This document shows, one piece after another, positions 34,651-49,800 of a stretch of 64,000 nt of DNA. Source of the stretch: Incurvaria masculella. Taxonomy: Eukaryota; Arthropoda; Insecta; Lepidoptera; Incurvariidae. Position numbers and translations under genes: made by a program. Numbering within the stretch: the stretch's first letter is position 1; the number at the start of each line of letters is the position of its first letter. The stretch spans positions 4,203,036 to 4,267,035 of the forward strand of contig OX335643.1 of NCBI GenBank assembly GCA_946894095.1. Direction: 5' to 3'. The notes beneath the pieces are model-generated. The model was not told the DNA's origin. It saw nothing but the letters and a program-made list of their open reading frames with translations, and ran no database searches.

Positions 34651-37600
34651 GCGTAAGAACACGATAGAAATTTACATACAATCGATGTTACGTGTCCTTA
34701 ATTCGTACTAACTACAGCTAGATATAGCTATAGACATAGCCGCCATACAGGCTTGAACCTACCACCTATGTAATAGGAGAAGGGGACCTACAAAAAGAGA
34801 AAGAGTGCAGCGCTATATTAAAAAAAGTGAAAGAATCCACAAGACAGAACCTGTATTGCATATTTTCTATGTTTGTTCATTTATTTTGTAAAACTACCTT
34901 GTTATTTAGGTGTTTTATAAAAAACCGCACACCAAATGTGAACAAATTCAGACTAAAACTACCCGCTCCATATTCATAACCAAACATTGTAATTAGTGAT
35001 CTTAAATGGAAACAAAACATATTTAAAAAATAAAATATATTGAGAATGTAACACATTTCTTAGATAAATAACAAATATACTAACTACACCACTGTGCAGT
35101 CCAATCGAAATTCCCACTCCATATTCGTTAGAACCACAACAGTGGCACAGTGTAACAAACAGTGCTTCACAATCTAAGCAACTGTAGAAATAAACAACAA
35201 AAATTACTTTTTCAATGTCGAGATATCCTAAGCAAAATTATTGAGCATACTCCATGCATTTCATAGTTTCCTGACAACTCGGATGCCACAGAAGTAAAAC
35301 GCCATAACATGTTCCGTTACTCTAAGGGTCGGTTCACACCGAGACACGACGCACATTTGAAGATGACAAAATAATATAGATCTAATTTACGTCACACGGC
35401 CCGAGAACTGTCACTGATATCACCTTATTGAAAATGTTGAAGGGTTATAAAAATGAAGATCGCTTGAGGGCAATACTTAGGTACGTTGTGAACGAGAATA
35501 TGGCGGGGGAGAGGGGGTAGGTTATTGCGTAGCATACTATATGCTAGTTATAACTTCCTGTTGGGGTGCCGGCAAGGGAGAGGTAGAAGCAGTGGAGCAA
35601 CAGATTTCTCGTAACGCTGCTTGTTCCTGTTGTTTTTTTTTTCATTTGACATATTTACTGAGAAAAATTTAACCATCAATAATTATCTCTTGGTCAATTA
35701 AAAATATTCATGATTTATCTCTATCTACCTATTATGAGTAAAAAGTTTCGCTTCTATCGCGCACAAGCATTGATTGCTGTCTTAAAAAAGGGTGCATTTT
35801 GTTTTGTCTCGGCTGAACGGATCCTAAGAATTATTTTTTACAGCTGAACCAACGAGTTCACAAAAAAAAACATAAGCTGCTGCTGTGTTCATTCAAGCTC
35901 ATCTCAATATACAATGTCTTGTGTGTTTTCATGCAACAAAAAGGTTCTTTTTTCATGTTTAAAGTATTTAATCAGTGAATAAATAATTTTATTGATAACA
36001 ACATGGTAAATGCCTGCTCAAATAGAGAGGGAACATTATTTTAGCAAAAATCAATAAATGTCATGGTGCGAATGATATTTAATAAATCATAAATGGAAAT
36101 TCAAACTATCCTTTTCATTAAATAAATACATCCATTAAAAAAGTAATTTAAGTATAACAACGCAAAGCTTAATTTTGAAATAAACATAATATATCCCCAT
36201 AACGATTTTTCCCACCCAATCACATAACCGCCCCATACCCGACAATGCTATCATTGAAAATATTATTTCTTACCATATACATCTAAACTAAAACATACCC
36301 ATTTTATGCAACTTATATTTCAATAGTAAATAAATATTGTTCTAAAAGTATTGTTGACATATATTAATTTTTGGTTCATTTGCATCCAACCAAGGTACAC
36401 ACATTCAAACGGAATGAAAATATTTTTTTTTTTAAACAACATACTTGATCATTAAGAATGAGTATTAATTTGAATGGAAAAAACGAATTCCCAAACACGC
36501 ATACATTGGAAATTATGTGTGAAGGTCAAAATCTAAAATTGGAATGTTTGCGATGGATTTTTTTGTGTCCCACGAGAAATATATTCACGATTTTGAGCAC
36601 CACGAATCACTTACTGTTTACATTTGACAACTTCATAGTAGTCAATACAAAATACACGATGTCGGTTTTTTACAATAACAATAGGCGCCTTAAAAAAGTG
36701 ATTTACCTCCGTACAACTGCACTTCTATCGCTATCTTCATCATTTACAGTTGAATGAAGCGTCAAAATTTTACATTTTATCTTCTGTCTTAATGTCTTCT
36801 GTTGAAAACTTACTTTACATTGAAAATTTCTTTACAGTATAACATTCTAATAGAAGACATAAGACAATGGTGGGCTGTTTTTTTCTTTAAATAAAACAAC
36901 TACGATGCACTCAAACACGCATGGCCTATCTATCCACCAGTTTAATCAAAATCAATTCAGCAGTAATGGTGTGATCGAAAAACAAACACAAACTTTATCT
37001 CATTAATTAAGACTTGAAATAGGAAATAAAGACGCAGCGACTAAAAGGACAAGTTACGATTGAAGTATATTTGTGCGTTTTGCTGCTTGTCGTTTTTGCT
37101 CAGACTTCTTTAAGTGAACTTATGCACGTTTCGAACGGGCTAAGCATGAGCATAAACTCTTTAAGCAGATTTCAATCGAACATTTCCTACAATGAATTCG
37201 TCAAATGGACAAAATCTAACCGGGATATTTCTACATAAATTCGCAAAAGGATATCACAATACTTACTTATTCTATTGCGCTATATGGTGCCTGCCACATC
37301 TTTCACTCCATAGATAAAACATTGTAGGGTAAATAAATAAAAACTGCAATATCCGCCTAGCTAGAGACTACCTAAGCTTTTTGTTCGTGTGAGCAGCGAA
37401 CACTGCACGTTTCTTTCATCGCCACAAAAAATATGAATTAAATTAATTTAAGAACTCTGCTTGCAACCAAAGAACCATTTTTAAATATGAAGATGCATAT
37501 TTTTAAAATGCTTCCAAAGAATTTGTAAACTTAGATTTCAAAAACCCCTGGTGTGTACGCACCTTTAGTGGAAAACTTTGTACACAAAGTTACAAACTCC

Positions 37601-37825
37601 AAAACATTTCTAAAAATAATTTTCACATGTAGTAAGTAGATCAACAATTCACGTGTAAATTCTGGCGAGATCAATAAGAGACACTCAAGTGTGAACGCCC
37701 CTTTAGAGGTTAATAACTTTGCGTGAAAACTCCATCGAATATCAGAGCACATTCTTTATGGCGATAAACAATGTTCAGTGTTATGAATGCGTGAATTCAG
37801 CTAGAATTAATTTGGGCTCCGGTGG

Positions 37826-37891
37826 TTACTGATCCAGGTCTAACGTGGACAGCTTTCTGATGAATTCGGAGCGCTGGGAAGGCGTGAGTTC
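37826..37891 (-). CDS. ACC: ACC last coding exon (residues 751-771)
   Basis: Acceptor aatgttttcag|[24 protein letters not shown] and TAA (37826-37828). Resembles the family's Ser-Glu-Arg...Leu-rich last residues. Too short to stand out as an ORF. Confidence 0.85.
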   Translation of the reverse strand, partial: ELTPSQRSEFIRKLSTLDLDQ

Positions 37892-40800
37892 CTGAAAACA
37901 TTCACAATATTGTTAAATAGGCAGCTCTCCCAACTGAAATAAATTTAACTGCAGCGGGTCGCGGACATTGACTGCAAATACTGATCATTCAAACATATAA
38001 TACTACTAGATGCAGCTTCTGACAACAAATCGGTTTTCTCATTTTCCTCATATTTATCTCCACTGCTCACCCATCAGATTATTTATCATATAGGAACTAG
38101 CCTGGGAAGGATCAAGCTATACGTAGATATAAACTGCATCAAAATCGGATGACAGGTTCTCAAGTCAAGACCGACGTTAGTGCAACGTCTTACAGAATCG
38201 CTTGATACAAAAGAGCTAGCTCATATAAACAACGTAATTAGCTGCGAAGACATCATTAGAGGCATCTTACAGAATATGGATAGGTAGAGAGAGGGAGGTC
38301 GAGCACGAACCTGGGTATTCCCTGCGTCCTAACCCGATGCGTGCTGAAGCGCTTCCGCTAGCTAGATGTGGCCACCCCTAGTTCAGACCTCGATCGAAAC
38401 CCTGCTCTACTACCAATGTAATGTTCCACACCTCCTCTTGAATCCCTATCGAGACCCTTCAATCCCGAAGGGATGTAGGGTCTCTCTCTGTCCTCTATCG
38501 TCTCTACCATGGAGAATGCTCATCACAGCTGCATAACGCTGTTCCTCTGTCCCCTTTCTACCGCTGCTGTCGACATTACGAAAATTAGAACCAACCGATC
38601 CTTTAGACCATTTATCTTTAGGGTCGGTAAACTATGAAATTAACTCCTTTCTGAGGTATTTTCTACAAGTACAACCTGGGGTCCTTCAAACATGGTGTGA
38701 AAAGCACCTGGCCGACCGGTAAGGTTTTTGTAGGCCCACTGAGAGTTCGAAAGCCCATGGGCATCGTTGGGCACCTTAAGTGGTCCGAGCACACGAAATA
38801 CGCCGCGCTTAACATAAAAACTGTCCAAGTGTGAGTCGGACCACACACGAAAAGTTCCGTACCGACGTACAAGATTGAACAAAAAAATCACGTTTTTTGT
38901 ATGGGGGCCCCCTTTATTTGTTATTATTTTTTAGTGCTACCTATTTGTTGTTGTAGCGGCAAAATAAATACACACTCTGTGAACATTTCCGCTGCCTACC
39001 TATTACGGTTCATGAGATACAGCCCTGTGACAGACGGACGGACGGAAGGACGGACGGACAGCAGAGGCTTAGTAATAGGGTTCCGTTGGCACCCTTTGGG
39101 TACGGAACCCTAAAAAAAGAATGCGCACTAACCATGACGAGGGAGTTGACCTCGTGCAGCACGGTGTCCTGCTTGATGGCGCGCAGGTTCTGGCTGACGA
39201 CCGAGTTGTCGTCGCCGCTCTGCGCCTCCAGCCAGCGGCACACCTCCTCGTTGTCGTGCTCCCACTGGTGCGACTGGCGGAACAAAACGGCACGTCACTT
39301 CTACCCATAGAGTAAGCAGAGGATGCTGATGTACGGTGAGCGTGCAAGGGCGGGAGCAGCGGTCAAAATTAATTTGTTGCCCATTAATTAGTGGTTTCAT
39401 GACCACGATTTAGTGGAAAACCACTAACTGTTGTTGTTTATGTGCTTGGGGCTTGTTTCCGCACTTAGACGGCAATTAATCTTGAGGATTGGTTAGCCAC
39501 ATGAATCAAAAGAGAGAGTTCATTTTATACTGCAATTTATTCCATGCGTGCACACATGTCATACGTTTTTGCAGCCAATAAGCAAAATTATAGCGACAAA
39601 ATAAATACACACTCTGTAAAAATTTCAGCTGCCTATCTATTACGGTGCATGAGATACAGCCCTGTGACAGACGGACGGACGGACAGCGGAGGCTTAGCAA
39701 TAAGGTTCCGTTGGCACCCTTTGGGTACGGAACCCTAAAAATCACGTTCTTTGTATGGTTCCTATGGATGATCATTGCGTAATAAACCACCAAAGTTATT
39801 GTATAAAACGCGCGAAAAATTCGAACTTTCGGACCTTATAACTTAGAAACCAAACACAATTTTACAATGCCAACGGTCATCAGACATCTAGTTTGATCAA
39901 ATAAAGCTCTTTTGAGCAAAATTTGGGATCTCTAATAAGAAATATGGGCGTGATCTTCTTTCCCCGTTTGTATGGGAAGTTGAGCGGGTTGGGCCACCTT
40001 CATTTTTATAATTTTTTAATGTTACCTATTTGTTGTTATAGCGACCAAATAAATACTTACTCTGAGGAAATTTCATCTGCCTACCAATGATGGTTCATGG
40101 GATACAGCCCTGTGACAGAGAGACGGACGGACGGACGGACGCTTCACTTCCACACCTATGCAGATACGTGTTCGCCATAAGTAAGGCCCGGTAGACTTCG
40201 TGAATTGCAAGAAATGTACTAGCAATAGCAGTTCGGGTGGGGTACCTGCGTGGCGCCACGGTCCTCGATGAACCAGCGGCGCAGCGTGGCGGCGGCGGCG
40301 CTGGCGTCGCTGGACGCGCGCGCGCGCGCCGCGCCCGCCTCCAGCACGCGCCGCTCGAGCTCGCCCTGCCGCAGCAGCCGCCGCAGCCGCCAGTGCAGCC
40401 GCCGCCGCGACTCGCGCCACGGGATTATGTCCTGCGGCCCGAACGAACACGTCACATCGATTAAGGTGAGAGCCCCTTATCTCAGTTGTCACCGTTGCGT
40501 TTTCAAATGTATGGAAAAATTGACGAGCGCGGTGGGCGTTATGCGAACTAACATTTGTAAGTTCGAGTTTTACGTTGACGTAATCCGAATATGACTTTGA
40601 CAGCTTGAAGAAGTATAACCACAGTCAGTCAGTCAGTCAGTCAGCTTGGTTGCGAAAAACCACAGAATATCTAGTAAAAACTTGCATGGAATTTGACGTT
40701 TACGTAACCTCGAAGTTCCGTAAACGCCAATTTAGGTGAGAACTCGGACAAACCCTTACCTATATCTGATCCATAACTCTAAATGTTGCACTATACACAC

Positions 40801-43800
40801 CTATTACCTTGATTCGAGAAATCAGTAGATCAGGTATTACAAATTGATTCAGCGTAAAAAAACTTCAAAATATAAATAAAAAAAAAAAAACAAAATGCAT
40901 TTGGTAGGTAGCCAGATTATGACCTGGTCACATGTCTACCATTCAATTCTTATCAAGCTTGTTATATTTAACAGCTATGACTTTGGTTGGTTGACAATTT
41001 CTTAGGTATTCCACAAGGCTCTCACCTAAGGCCAGTTTTATGCAGTTATGTTTATGTACAGCACGATAAATGGGTACGCCAGACTACCAACTTTATTTTA
41101 ACAAACAGCTACACATAGTTTACATACAAAAATCCTACCATGATGTTCATTATCATAAGAGATTTGATACAAAAATAAACTTACAAATATACAGCCTTTC
41201 TCCAGCATTCGCTCAGCGGTGTCATGAAGTTCTGCAAACTGTACTGCAATCTGTAAAACACACATTTTAGCGGTGATTAGTTCTATACTTGTATAACAAT
41301 TAAACTCTATAACTCTTTGAAAACAGATGTGTGCACTCACCTCATGGTAGATTGGAGAGAGTTCCTTCTCTCTAGTTTTGACATTCTTTTCAGCTGCGTT
41401 CAATTCCGTATCCAAATCCCTCACCTTTGATTCAGCTGTAAAAGTAATGCTTTTTATAGCAGTGAGGGCAAATTCAACAATATCAATAATTAGGTTACAG
41501 CATCACACGCTTCAAGATAGCATTCAATGTTATTAAAACTACTGCAATTTGATGGGCGGAATAGAAGTGGGGTCATTCTGTAACTTTTGCATGATTTAAT
41601 ATCAATACATGCAACATATAACTTTATTAATGAAATTCAGGTACAAAATAATTCCAATTCATTCCATATTTTCAATGATTTTCCAAAGCAAAGATTATGT
41701 AGTGCATTCATAGCATAAAATAGGATTTCACTTATGAGTTTCGTTGATAATTTTCTACTATTATTTATTTACATTGATATTAGTTTTTAATTTAACAAGA
41801 AATGTCAAATCATACGAGATTTTTTTAGCAAATCATTCAAAATTATCAATGAGACCAACGGGTGAGATTCCATTTTTAGTCTTAGCTCAATGCAAAAGGA
41901 AAAGTTTGTATTGGCACAATCAAATAGTAGAATTGGCAATGAAGGATATGGTAGAACCCAAAAAGTGGTGAATCTGTACCTTTGAAGACACATTTATTTC
42001 CTCGAACTTGAAGGTCATGCCAGAAATAGCAAATATAAAAAAAAAAATTGAGTTTTTGTTATTTATAATGGTATTCACAGGTGTTTCTCCAACAAATACA
42101 GTCACTTAATTTGAGGCACCTTCCATTCCTTCAAGGAAAGATACAATCACGTATTTTCATGTCGAAACTCTAGAAAGAGAAGCTCCTATATATCTTCTAC
42201 TACAAGATCCACATGACATAAAGGGGTCTGGAATTTAACTCTATTTCTGGGGTAACGAGATGAAAATACGTATATGTACAGGATTAGAAAAAGTCTAACA
42301 AAACTTTTATCGTGCATTTAAATAGCGGCATCTCTAAATAATAATAGGTAGCCGTTGCGCAGTGCGTGTACAGGGCAGCCGTTAAGTCTTGTCGTTTAGA
42401 TATTTACCCCCAATTTCAAATATAGAACTGTACAGCGTTACCATTTTTTTATTTATTTAGAAGATCAAAACAATCGAAATATATAGTATTAGTGACATTG
42501 CACAGCGTCATCCCAAAGTTGTCAAGTTGTGTACGAAAATGAATTCATCTAAAATTGTTTTTTCCTGCAATAACTTTCTAGAACTTTCAAAGAGGACTAA
42601 CACGACTTTAAGGTTTGATTAGCTGACTTCGGTATTCAATAATAATGCCCTATATCTTAGTACCCTCGAACGCTAGCATTTCGAATTCCAGTGAGGACAT
42701 ACCTGCCACAGAGACAAATCTCAGACGTCAAAAAAACACCTTTGCCGAAGATAACATTGTTCCAGTGAGACAACTAATTATCTAAGACGGCCATGTCATA
42801 TATCGTGATATTGAAGCATTACTAAGCATTTCAGGGACAACGATTCAAAAGATACTGCATGAAACGCATGGTGTGTCAAAGCTGGTCTCCCGTTGGATCC
42901 CGCATTGCTTTTCGACGATCACAAGGCAGATGGTGTAGGCAAACTAGGAAATCATCAGTAGTGAAGAATCTTGGATTTATGCCTATACCCTGGTTCCAAA
43001 CAACAATCGACCGTAGGTCTTCCGAGATGATCCGAACCAGACGAAAGTTGTTCGCGCCCCAAGTAATTCAAATAAAATGGAAACCAGGTTTTTAGCGTTC
43101 ACGTAGCGGTCACGTTGCGACGATTGAACTAGATCATCGGTCGTTAATGCAGAACGGTATACCAAAGTCCTTTTACTACAAATTATCACTGAGCCTCGGA
43201 AAATTAACCTCAAAGAGACGCATCATCCTGTATCATGAAACCGATACACTGCTCGACAAACAATAAAGTATTAGGAACAAGAAAACAAATCAATTCTGGA
43301 ACTCCTTCCGTACAGTCCTGAGTAAAACCCTAATGATCTTATTACTTTTCCTTAATTTTGGGAAAAGCAATAAAGTGTTTTTGAGGTTCTAGTTGTTAAT
43401 TTTATTTTTTGGCAAACGACAAAACTTAAAACACATGCCAAATATTATTTGTGTATTAGTGATGTTTGGTAACTGTACAGTGCAAATTTGTGCTCGATGC
43501 TAGTATACAAAGACCATTCTGTTTTTTTTTTAATGTTACCTATAGGATTCTCTGGGCCATCTGTAAAATATTTTTACATTTCAGTAAACAGTAAACTTTC
43601 CATATAACATTTAACGCAAACATCGAGTCGGTCCTCACCTTGTCTGCCGACGTCAGTTTTTATGAGCTCATCGTCGATGGACCCGCGCCGGTCCAGATTC
43701 CTTGATATGTCCTTGATTTGGTCCTTAATTTCTGGAAAAGATAACTTAATTAGTGAACAGTGTGTGGTGTGACAGAGGCGGGTCCAACTTTAGCTCACAG

Positions 43801-46800
43801 CCATCTACATAATCTCAGAAGTACAAACAATATTTTTTTGATCATAATCAGTCCAGCTGTTTTTACCATACCTGATATCCTCGTAGTGAGCCGAAGCAGT
43901 TCCGGATCCATCCGGTGCATGGTCTTGAGGATGTCCCGCTGCCGAAACTTGACCTCCACGATGCCCTCCGCCTCCAGAACGCCACCCCTATGCGCAACGA
44001 CAAAACGATAAACGCGGAGGTCTTCCAGTAAGAATGCCTTCAGTGTTCCCGATGAACAACTGTGAGGTATACTCAAGATGTTTGAACGTTCAATCTTTGC
44101 AGTAATTTCCCGAGATGCAGGAAAAGAATAAAATAAATGTAAGCATAATCTTAAACACTGCTAGTAGGAGGCATTGATCATGGGAGGAGGTACTGTAGGA
44201 GAATCCCAAATGATGGATATGTAGCGTGGTAGCGAAAGGTATACTTGCTGGTTCAAATCCAGTCTTAAACTTTAATCTTTTTTTTTATGTAACTGGACAT
44301 GGGTAGCTAATACCATGTCATTATATTAGACTACCACACCACATGTGAACATGGTGTCATGCCCGGACCTTCCTAATATTGCTCGACTGCATAGAACTGG
44401 ATGGAAAACCCGGACCATTTTCGTCACTGCTTTGACCATTGTTCATTCAATGCGATGGTATTAACTCGGGCGGGATTTACCCTACCACCTAGTAAGTAAG
44501 GAAGGGGACCTAGAGTTTTATGTAGAATTCAAACAACGGCCAGTATCAACGGTTGAAAATGATCACCCATCCCGAACCAAACCGCGCTCAGAATTGCTTC
44601 ACCCAGCTTATCAAATCACAAGGCGTCGCGCCACTGGGCCACCGAGGCAGATATAATATCCGTTGAACACATCGACACTGTCGCATTCCACGGCGTCTCA
44701 CCTCGCCTCCGGGTCTGCGTACATCTCCATGCGCCTGCTGTTGACGCTGGGGTCGACGACGGCCCACGCGCCGCCGCGCAGCTCCGCGCCCGGCGGGATG
44801 TACGCGAGCACGGGCGCGCCGGCGCCGCGCAGCGCGCGCACGATCTCCGCGCCGAACTTGAGGATCTGCTCGTACATGTCTGTGGATCATGTCATGTCAT
44901 GATCTGTCATAATAGGGAATGTGGCGAGTCAAAATGTGACATTAGCAACGACTGTTACTGTGACATTCAGCAGCTTTCACAATGTGACATCTGAGAGTTG
45001 TAAAAATGTGCCATGATAATTGTCAAAATGTAACATGTCAGTTGTCAACATGTGACATTTGAGAGTTGTCAAAATGTGACATACGACAGTTGTCAAAATG
45101 CTACATCTGACGGTTGTCAAAATGTGACTTCAGACTGTCAGAGTTAAAATATGACATGAGAAATCACTGACACTGCGACAACTGACTTCGTTTTAGTCTA
45201 CACGGCAGATACAGTGAATTTGTGTGTCCCGAATTGATATAGCTGCTCACAGCCCCAAACGACATTACCTGTACGACATCAACTCGAAACAAGCCTACAT
45301 CAGAGCCTAGCCTTACCACCTCGAAAATGTAAATGTATGACTCGAGAGTGTATATTCCAAGCCAAGAATTGTCTAATTAGGCTAACAAACGGCGAAACGC
45401 CATTGTTGTTTTAGAATACAAGGGCACATGATCCGAGAACTACAGATAAACACACTTCATGATCGCTTGATGTCAGCCATTTGACAGCATCAAACAGTCA
45501 GCAGTCACGTCCCTTATGCCAACGTCCATGAGGAATAAATATGAGCAATTCGGGACGGTTGTGTCGGTCATCATAGTTGCTGTCTCTGCATTAGAAATGC
45601 ACTGAAGATGATAAATGACAAACACTGGCACTGTGACATCTGATGGCTGTCAAAATGTGCCACATTCCAAATTGCGTAAATCCCACTGAACATATGGGAT
45701 CCAGACATGCTGACGATCATTCCGAATTGCTCATATTTTCCTCCTTGAACGGTACCACGAAATGAGTGACATCACTCAAAACCATTGTACAAATTGCGCA
45801 CGTTGTGAGCGTAGGCGCGCCGTATATACTGTCGCAATGGTTGTTATCTAACAGAAAAAATCAAGACATTGTGTTTTGGTTAGTAGAATTACAGTTCCGT
45901 TTTCTGACTTCGGCGTTTTCGCACCCCCAAAACAAGTTAGGTACTTTTCTTGCTGCTCCAACACGGAAACCGAACAAAATTTCGTAACTGTCACTTTAAC
46001 CTGTAGTAGAAATGCTCTGCTTTACCCATTTAACAGATTTATTTATAAAGGAGATAAACATCGTCAGAACTCCATACAAAATGAATACCTTTCTGTCCGC
46101 CGCTGAAGCCTCGCCAGTTGGGGAAGATGATGATGGGGAGGTTCTCTCGCGAGAAGTCGTTGATGGCCTGCGCCGTCTTGTAGGCCGAGTCCGGGAACCA
46201 CACCTGTGTAAAATATCGTGATTTAGTAGCCCTGAGAAATGAGGGGGAGTTTTACCAAGATGACTACAGATGATCAATAAATGCAGTTTATTAATTACCA
46301 AACAACTCACATTAAAATTGTATGCACCTGGTACCCCTGCTCGTCCAATAAGAATGTTCTTTCATATTATAAACATATCAAATATCTGGCTACAAATTTT
46401 ACACACAGAGGGCCAGCCTGATAATCGAGCAAAACACATTCTTTAAAAATCCAAGCATATTAACCGGTTGCCTTCCATTCTGCCGATATCGGCAGAGAGC
46501 TATTGTGCCCTCTATTCCATTCTGCCGATATCGGCTGTGAGTGTGTTCGCAGCGACAGTGTGGGGTGAAATTATTTTTTAGTGACTATTTTATTCTTCCA
46601 GTCCATCGGAAAAGGACAAAACTAAAAAGTTTAATAAATTTTCTTTCTAACGATACCAAATGTTACCGGTGAAATTCCTTTGCTCTCGGGCAATAATTAT
46701 TTTTATTCATCAATATTTTTGAATGATCAAGTGGCCGCCGGCGAAAGTAAAAAGTAAGAAATATAGTGATTATCCATGAAAGTGTCGAGGTAAGTGATGT

Positions 46801-49800
46801 TTTTTACTATCTTGCATCTTGTAAGAAGCCGAGTGATGTGTGGGTTTGGTCAGATTCTTGATTTTTATTCATGTTTCTGTTTATTTCGATTTGGTGTCGA
46901 ATATAGGCAAAATGTCGACGTAAATTACCGCGAGTAGAAGGTGTTTACCGTAATTGTGCTCACCTCAAAACCTAACATTTTGTTATTCCTTGATGATTTC
47001 ATTAAATTTTGGCCTCTCCATAACTCCAAATGTTAGTTCTAGATGCATAAATATTTCTCCATACAAAAGTGACGTCACCCATTTGCTGTCATAGTTGGAG
47101 GTCAACGGCAGTCTGGCGAACTCCCTTAGTAAAAAACTTTGTATGAAACGGGTGCTAACAGCAATGGCGGCTATGTCCATTGGACTGACAGTTAGTACTC
47201 GTTTCATACATTCGGTGATGTATGAAACGAGACCAAAACCGTCCAATGTATGACAGTTCCGACTCAAACTCAGTGATTACATTCTCTTTGGTCAACGTTA
47301 CGACAACACAACTAGTGTATTCCAAATTTCGATAGTTTTATCGATAAACTTGAAATAGCGCGATTTTGTTTTTAAGTTTCAATAGTTTTATCGATACACT
47401 AAAATAGGTGTATTTTTGTTTTGGTTTAGCTGGAATGCGTATACGGAGGATGCCCCCGACTGGGTCGCTCGATTGTTGGCGCAGAATGGTGACTGAGCCT
47501 ACGTCTATCAGACTTAAGTAAATTTTCTGTTTTGTACTAAGCAAGTGCGTCATTTATTCCAAGAAATGTGATATTTATGTGTGGATAATCGACCGTGAAG
47601 CAAGGACACATTAATTACAGAAATATTCCTGTAAAGTGTTCTAAATAGTTCTTTTTACAAGCATCTTTCTTTAACTAATGTGTCCTTGCTTCACGTTGGA
47701 TTATACATACATAGATATCACATTTTTGTCTATCAGACTTTCCCCAAGACCTAATGTTTTTCTATAGAACTAGACATGGGTGCCAAATACCATACCTACT
47801 GTGTTGATATTAGTCCACCACACCGCATTCCTGAAGGAATTCGTTGCCATCCCAGGATCATCTTTTTTTGGCAGACAATGTTTCATTGCCGCTTCGACCA
47901 TCTTGCATCCAATGTAATGGTACCAACACTGGCAGGCCTAACCCTGCCGTCAAGTAGAAAAAGGACCAATAGTTTTACATGGGTTCCGAACCATGGAGTA
48001 TGGAATTGTAATTATTTAGATGTTTTTTGACATGCATGCTCTTTTTTAGAATATCATCGAGTTGGAAAGTGGGTTCCGGAGGGCATCACAACAGCGTGTG
48101 CTGATTGATGAGTATGGCGAGGTATAATATATTAGTTATTAAATAGTTTAAATTAAAATTCAAAACAACAAATAAAGTTCAACAACACATGCACCGCAAC
48201 AGGGTGGAAAAATAATTGAATTTCTCTCAATTTAAAGTTATAAAATGTTAGTCGCATATTGGTTATTTCCAAGTCTGATTATTTTAGAGGAGTTCCTTTC
48301 TACTTAATTTCCTAATTGGATTTTCATGTGTTTACTGGTTACGAATTGTAGTCTTGTAAATTTTGTTTGCTTTAGTACGCGGAGATGGGGGCACCGGCAT
48401 ACGACGAGCCTAGTCTTGGCGAGGTTTACATGTGTTTATTTATAAAATTGGGCAAAAACAGATTTTATTAATTTTTTTTTAATTTGTAAAAGCTTGTTTT
48501 AGAATATTGGATTTATTTTTAAATGGGTTTTGATTGATTTATTATGTATGTTAAACGTTGCATAAATTGTTGACAGGTCATCTTACGTGTCAGACAATGA
48601 CTACGACGGTGATGGTGAGGTGGATCAGGTCGTCTATGATATCAATCAGCCGCCGTTTGCCGAGGTTCAAAACAATGGTATCATTTAAGATTTGGTCTCC
48701 CCGCCATCGCCGTCGAGCCAGCTGCCTTCGCCGAGCCGGGCGCCGCCGTCGAGTCTGCTGGAGCCACCGAGCTAGCCGCCGCTGTTGAGCCTGCGGCAGG
48801 TCCTGCTGCCGCCGCCACTGAGCCCGCCATTTTAATAAATGTGGTTAGGGAGGGAGGTGACGTGGCCTTTGATAAGCAAAATGATGCCGTAGTCGTGGTC
48901 GTGACCGTGGTCGAGCGGCTCATCCCTGGATCCGCGGTAAAGCACTTCAAAAATCGATTCACCTTATGAAATGTAAATATGTTTTTAAATTTTGTGGTCG
49001 TTGGTCTCAAGAATCTATGGTTTCCAGGTTAAGGAGTTGTTAACTGCCTGTAGATAAATATGTGCATGTCAACACAACGCACGAAAACTGGTATTTATAA
49101 CTTAGCCATATTTTGCAACATGCACGGTAAAGAACGCAGAGTGGCTCATTCAAACATATTTCATACGCCTAAAACACGAGGGCAGGGTAATTTTAAAATT
49201 TTACATTTTGTTCAATTTATATCTATTGTTGGCATCAATATTACGAAATATCGATAATATTCATGCCCTGTGTGGTGCTGCACAAGGCAACTGCTAAGCA
49301 ATATAGACACGCAATGTATACATACAACGCACGCCAGTAATAATTTGGCTTGAAACATTTTAGTCATTTTTTCGTAAATTATCATATAAAGTGCACAAAT
49401 ATTTTAGCAAATATGAAAATATAGTTCAATCAGATTATAAATTATGACCAACCAAACCATAAAGTGTTTAGATGTAAGAGATATGATAATTTCAATGAGT
49501 TAGGTATTTTTTCAAGTTTTATACGATTTTGCTCATAATTTTCTGTAACAAAAAATACGATCGAATAAAATAAATGAATATCAATACATACCTTTGTTTT
49601 CATGTACCTACCTTGAAAATTTTCATCAAAATAAAAATAAATACTGTTCAAAAATGTGGTCGTTATCACGAAAATTATTCTCAAATGAAATGTTTTTTTT
49701 TTTCCACAATGCCTATGCCATCCACCCAGACCAGGTATATAGTCGGCTTAGCAATTTGGTTATCTATCATGAAATGCAAATATTTCAAAGAAAAAAGTTA

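Larger units (their letters stand above)
31116..37825. other. Convergent intergenic region between the CKAP2-like gene and ACC
   Basis: No convincing gene. It holds the CKAP2-like 3' UTR repeats, an AATAAA candidate at 31719-31724, the exon-5 pseudo-copy (32385-32545), a full MITE D (33269-33818) and a family B repeat (34540-34650). The remainder, about 35-37.8 kb, is AT-rich with nothing recognisable; the ACC 3' UTR must lie in its right part. ORFs of 60-100 codons here look like chance frames. Confidence 0.5.

Noticed and set aside
35500..35660. G-rich patch (gcgggggagagggggtagg) as a promoter or CpG island
   Set aside because: Short purine run without other support.
39010..39406. Plus and minus frames around 39070-39400 as separate genes
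   Set aside because: They overlap ACC exon 15 (39133-39273) and end in repeats.
40073..40594. Ala/Arg-rich frames on both strands around ACC exon 14
   Set aside because: GC-rich shadow frames of the exon; the minus frame [12 protein letters not shown]... is the real one.
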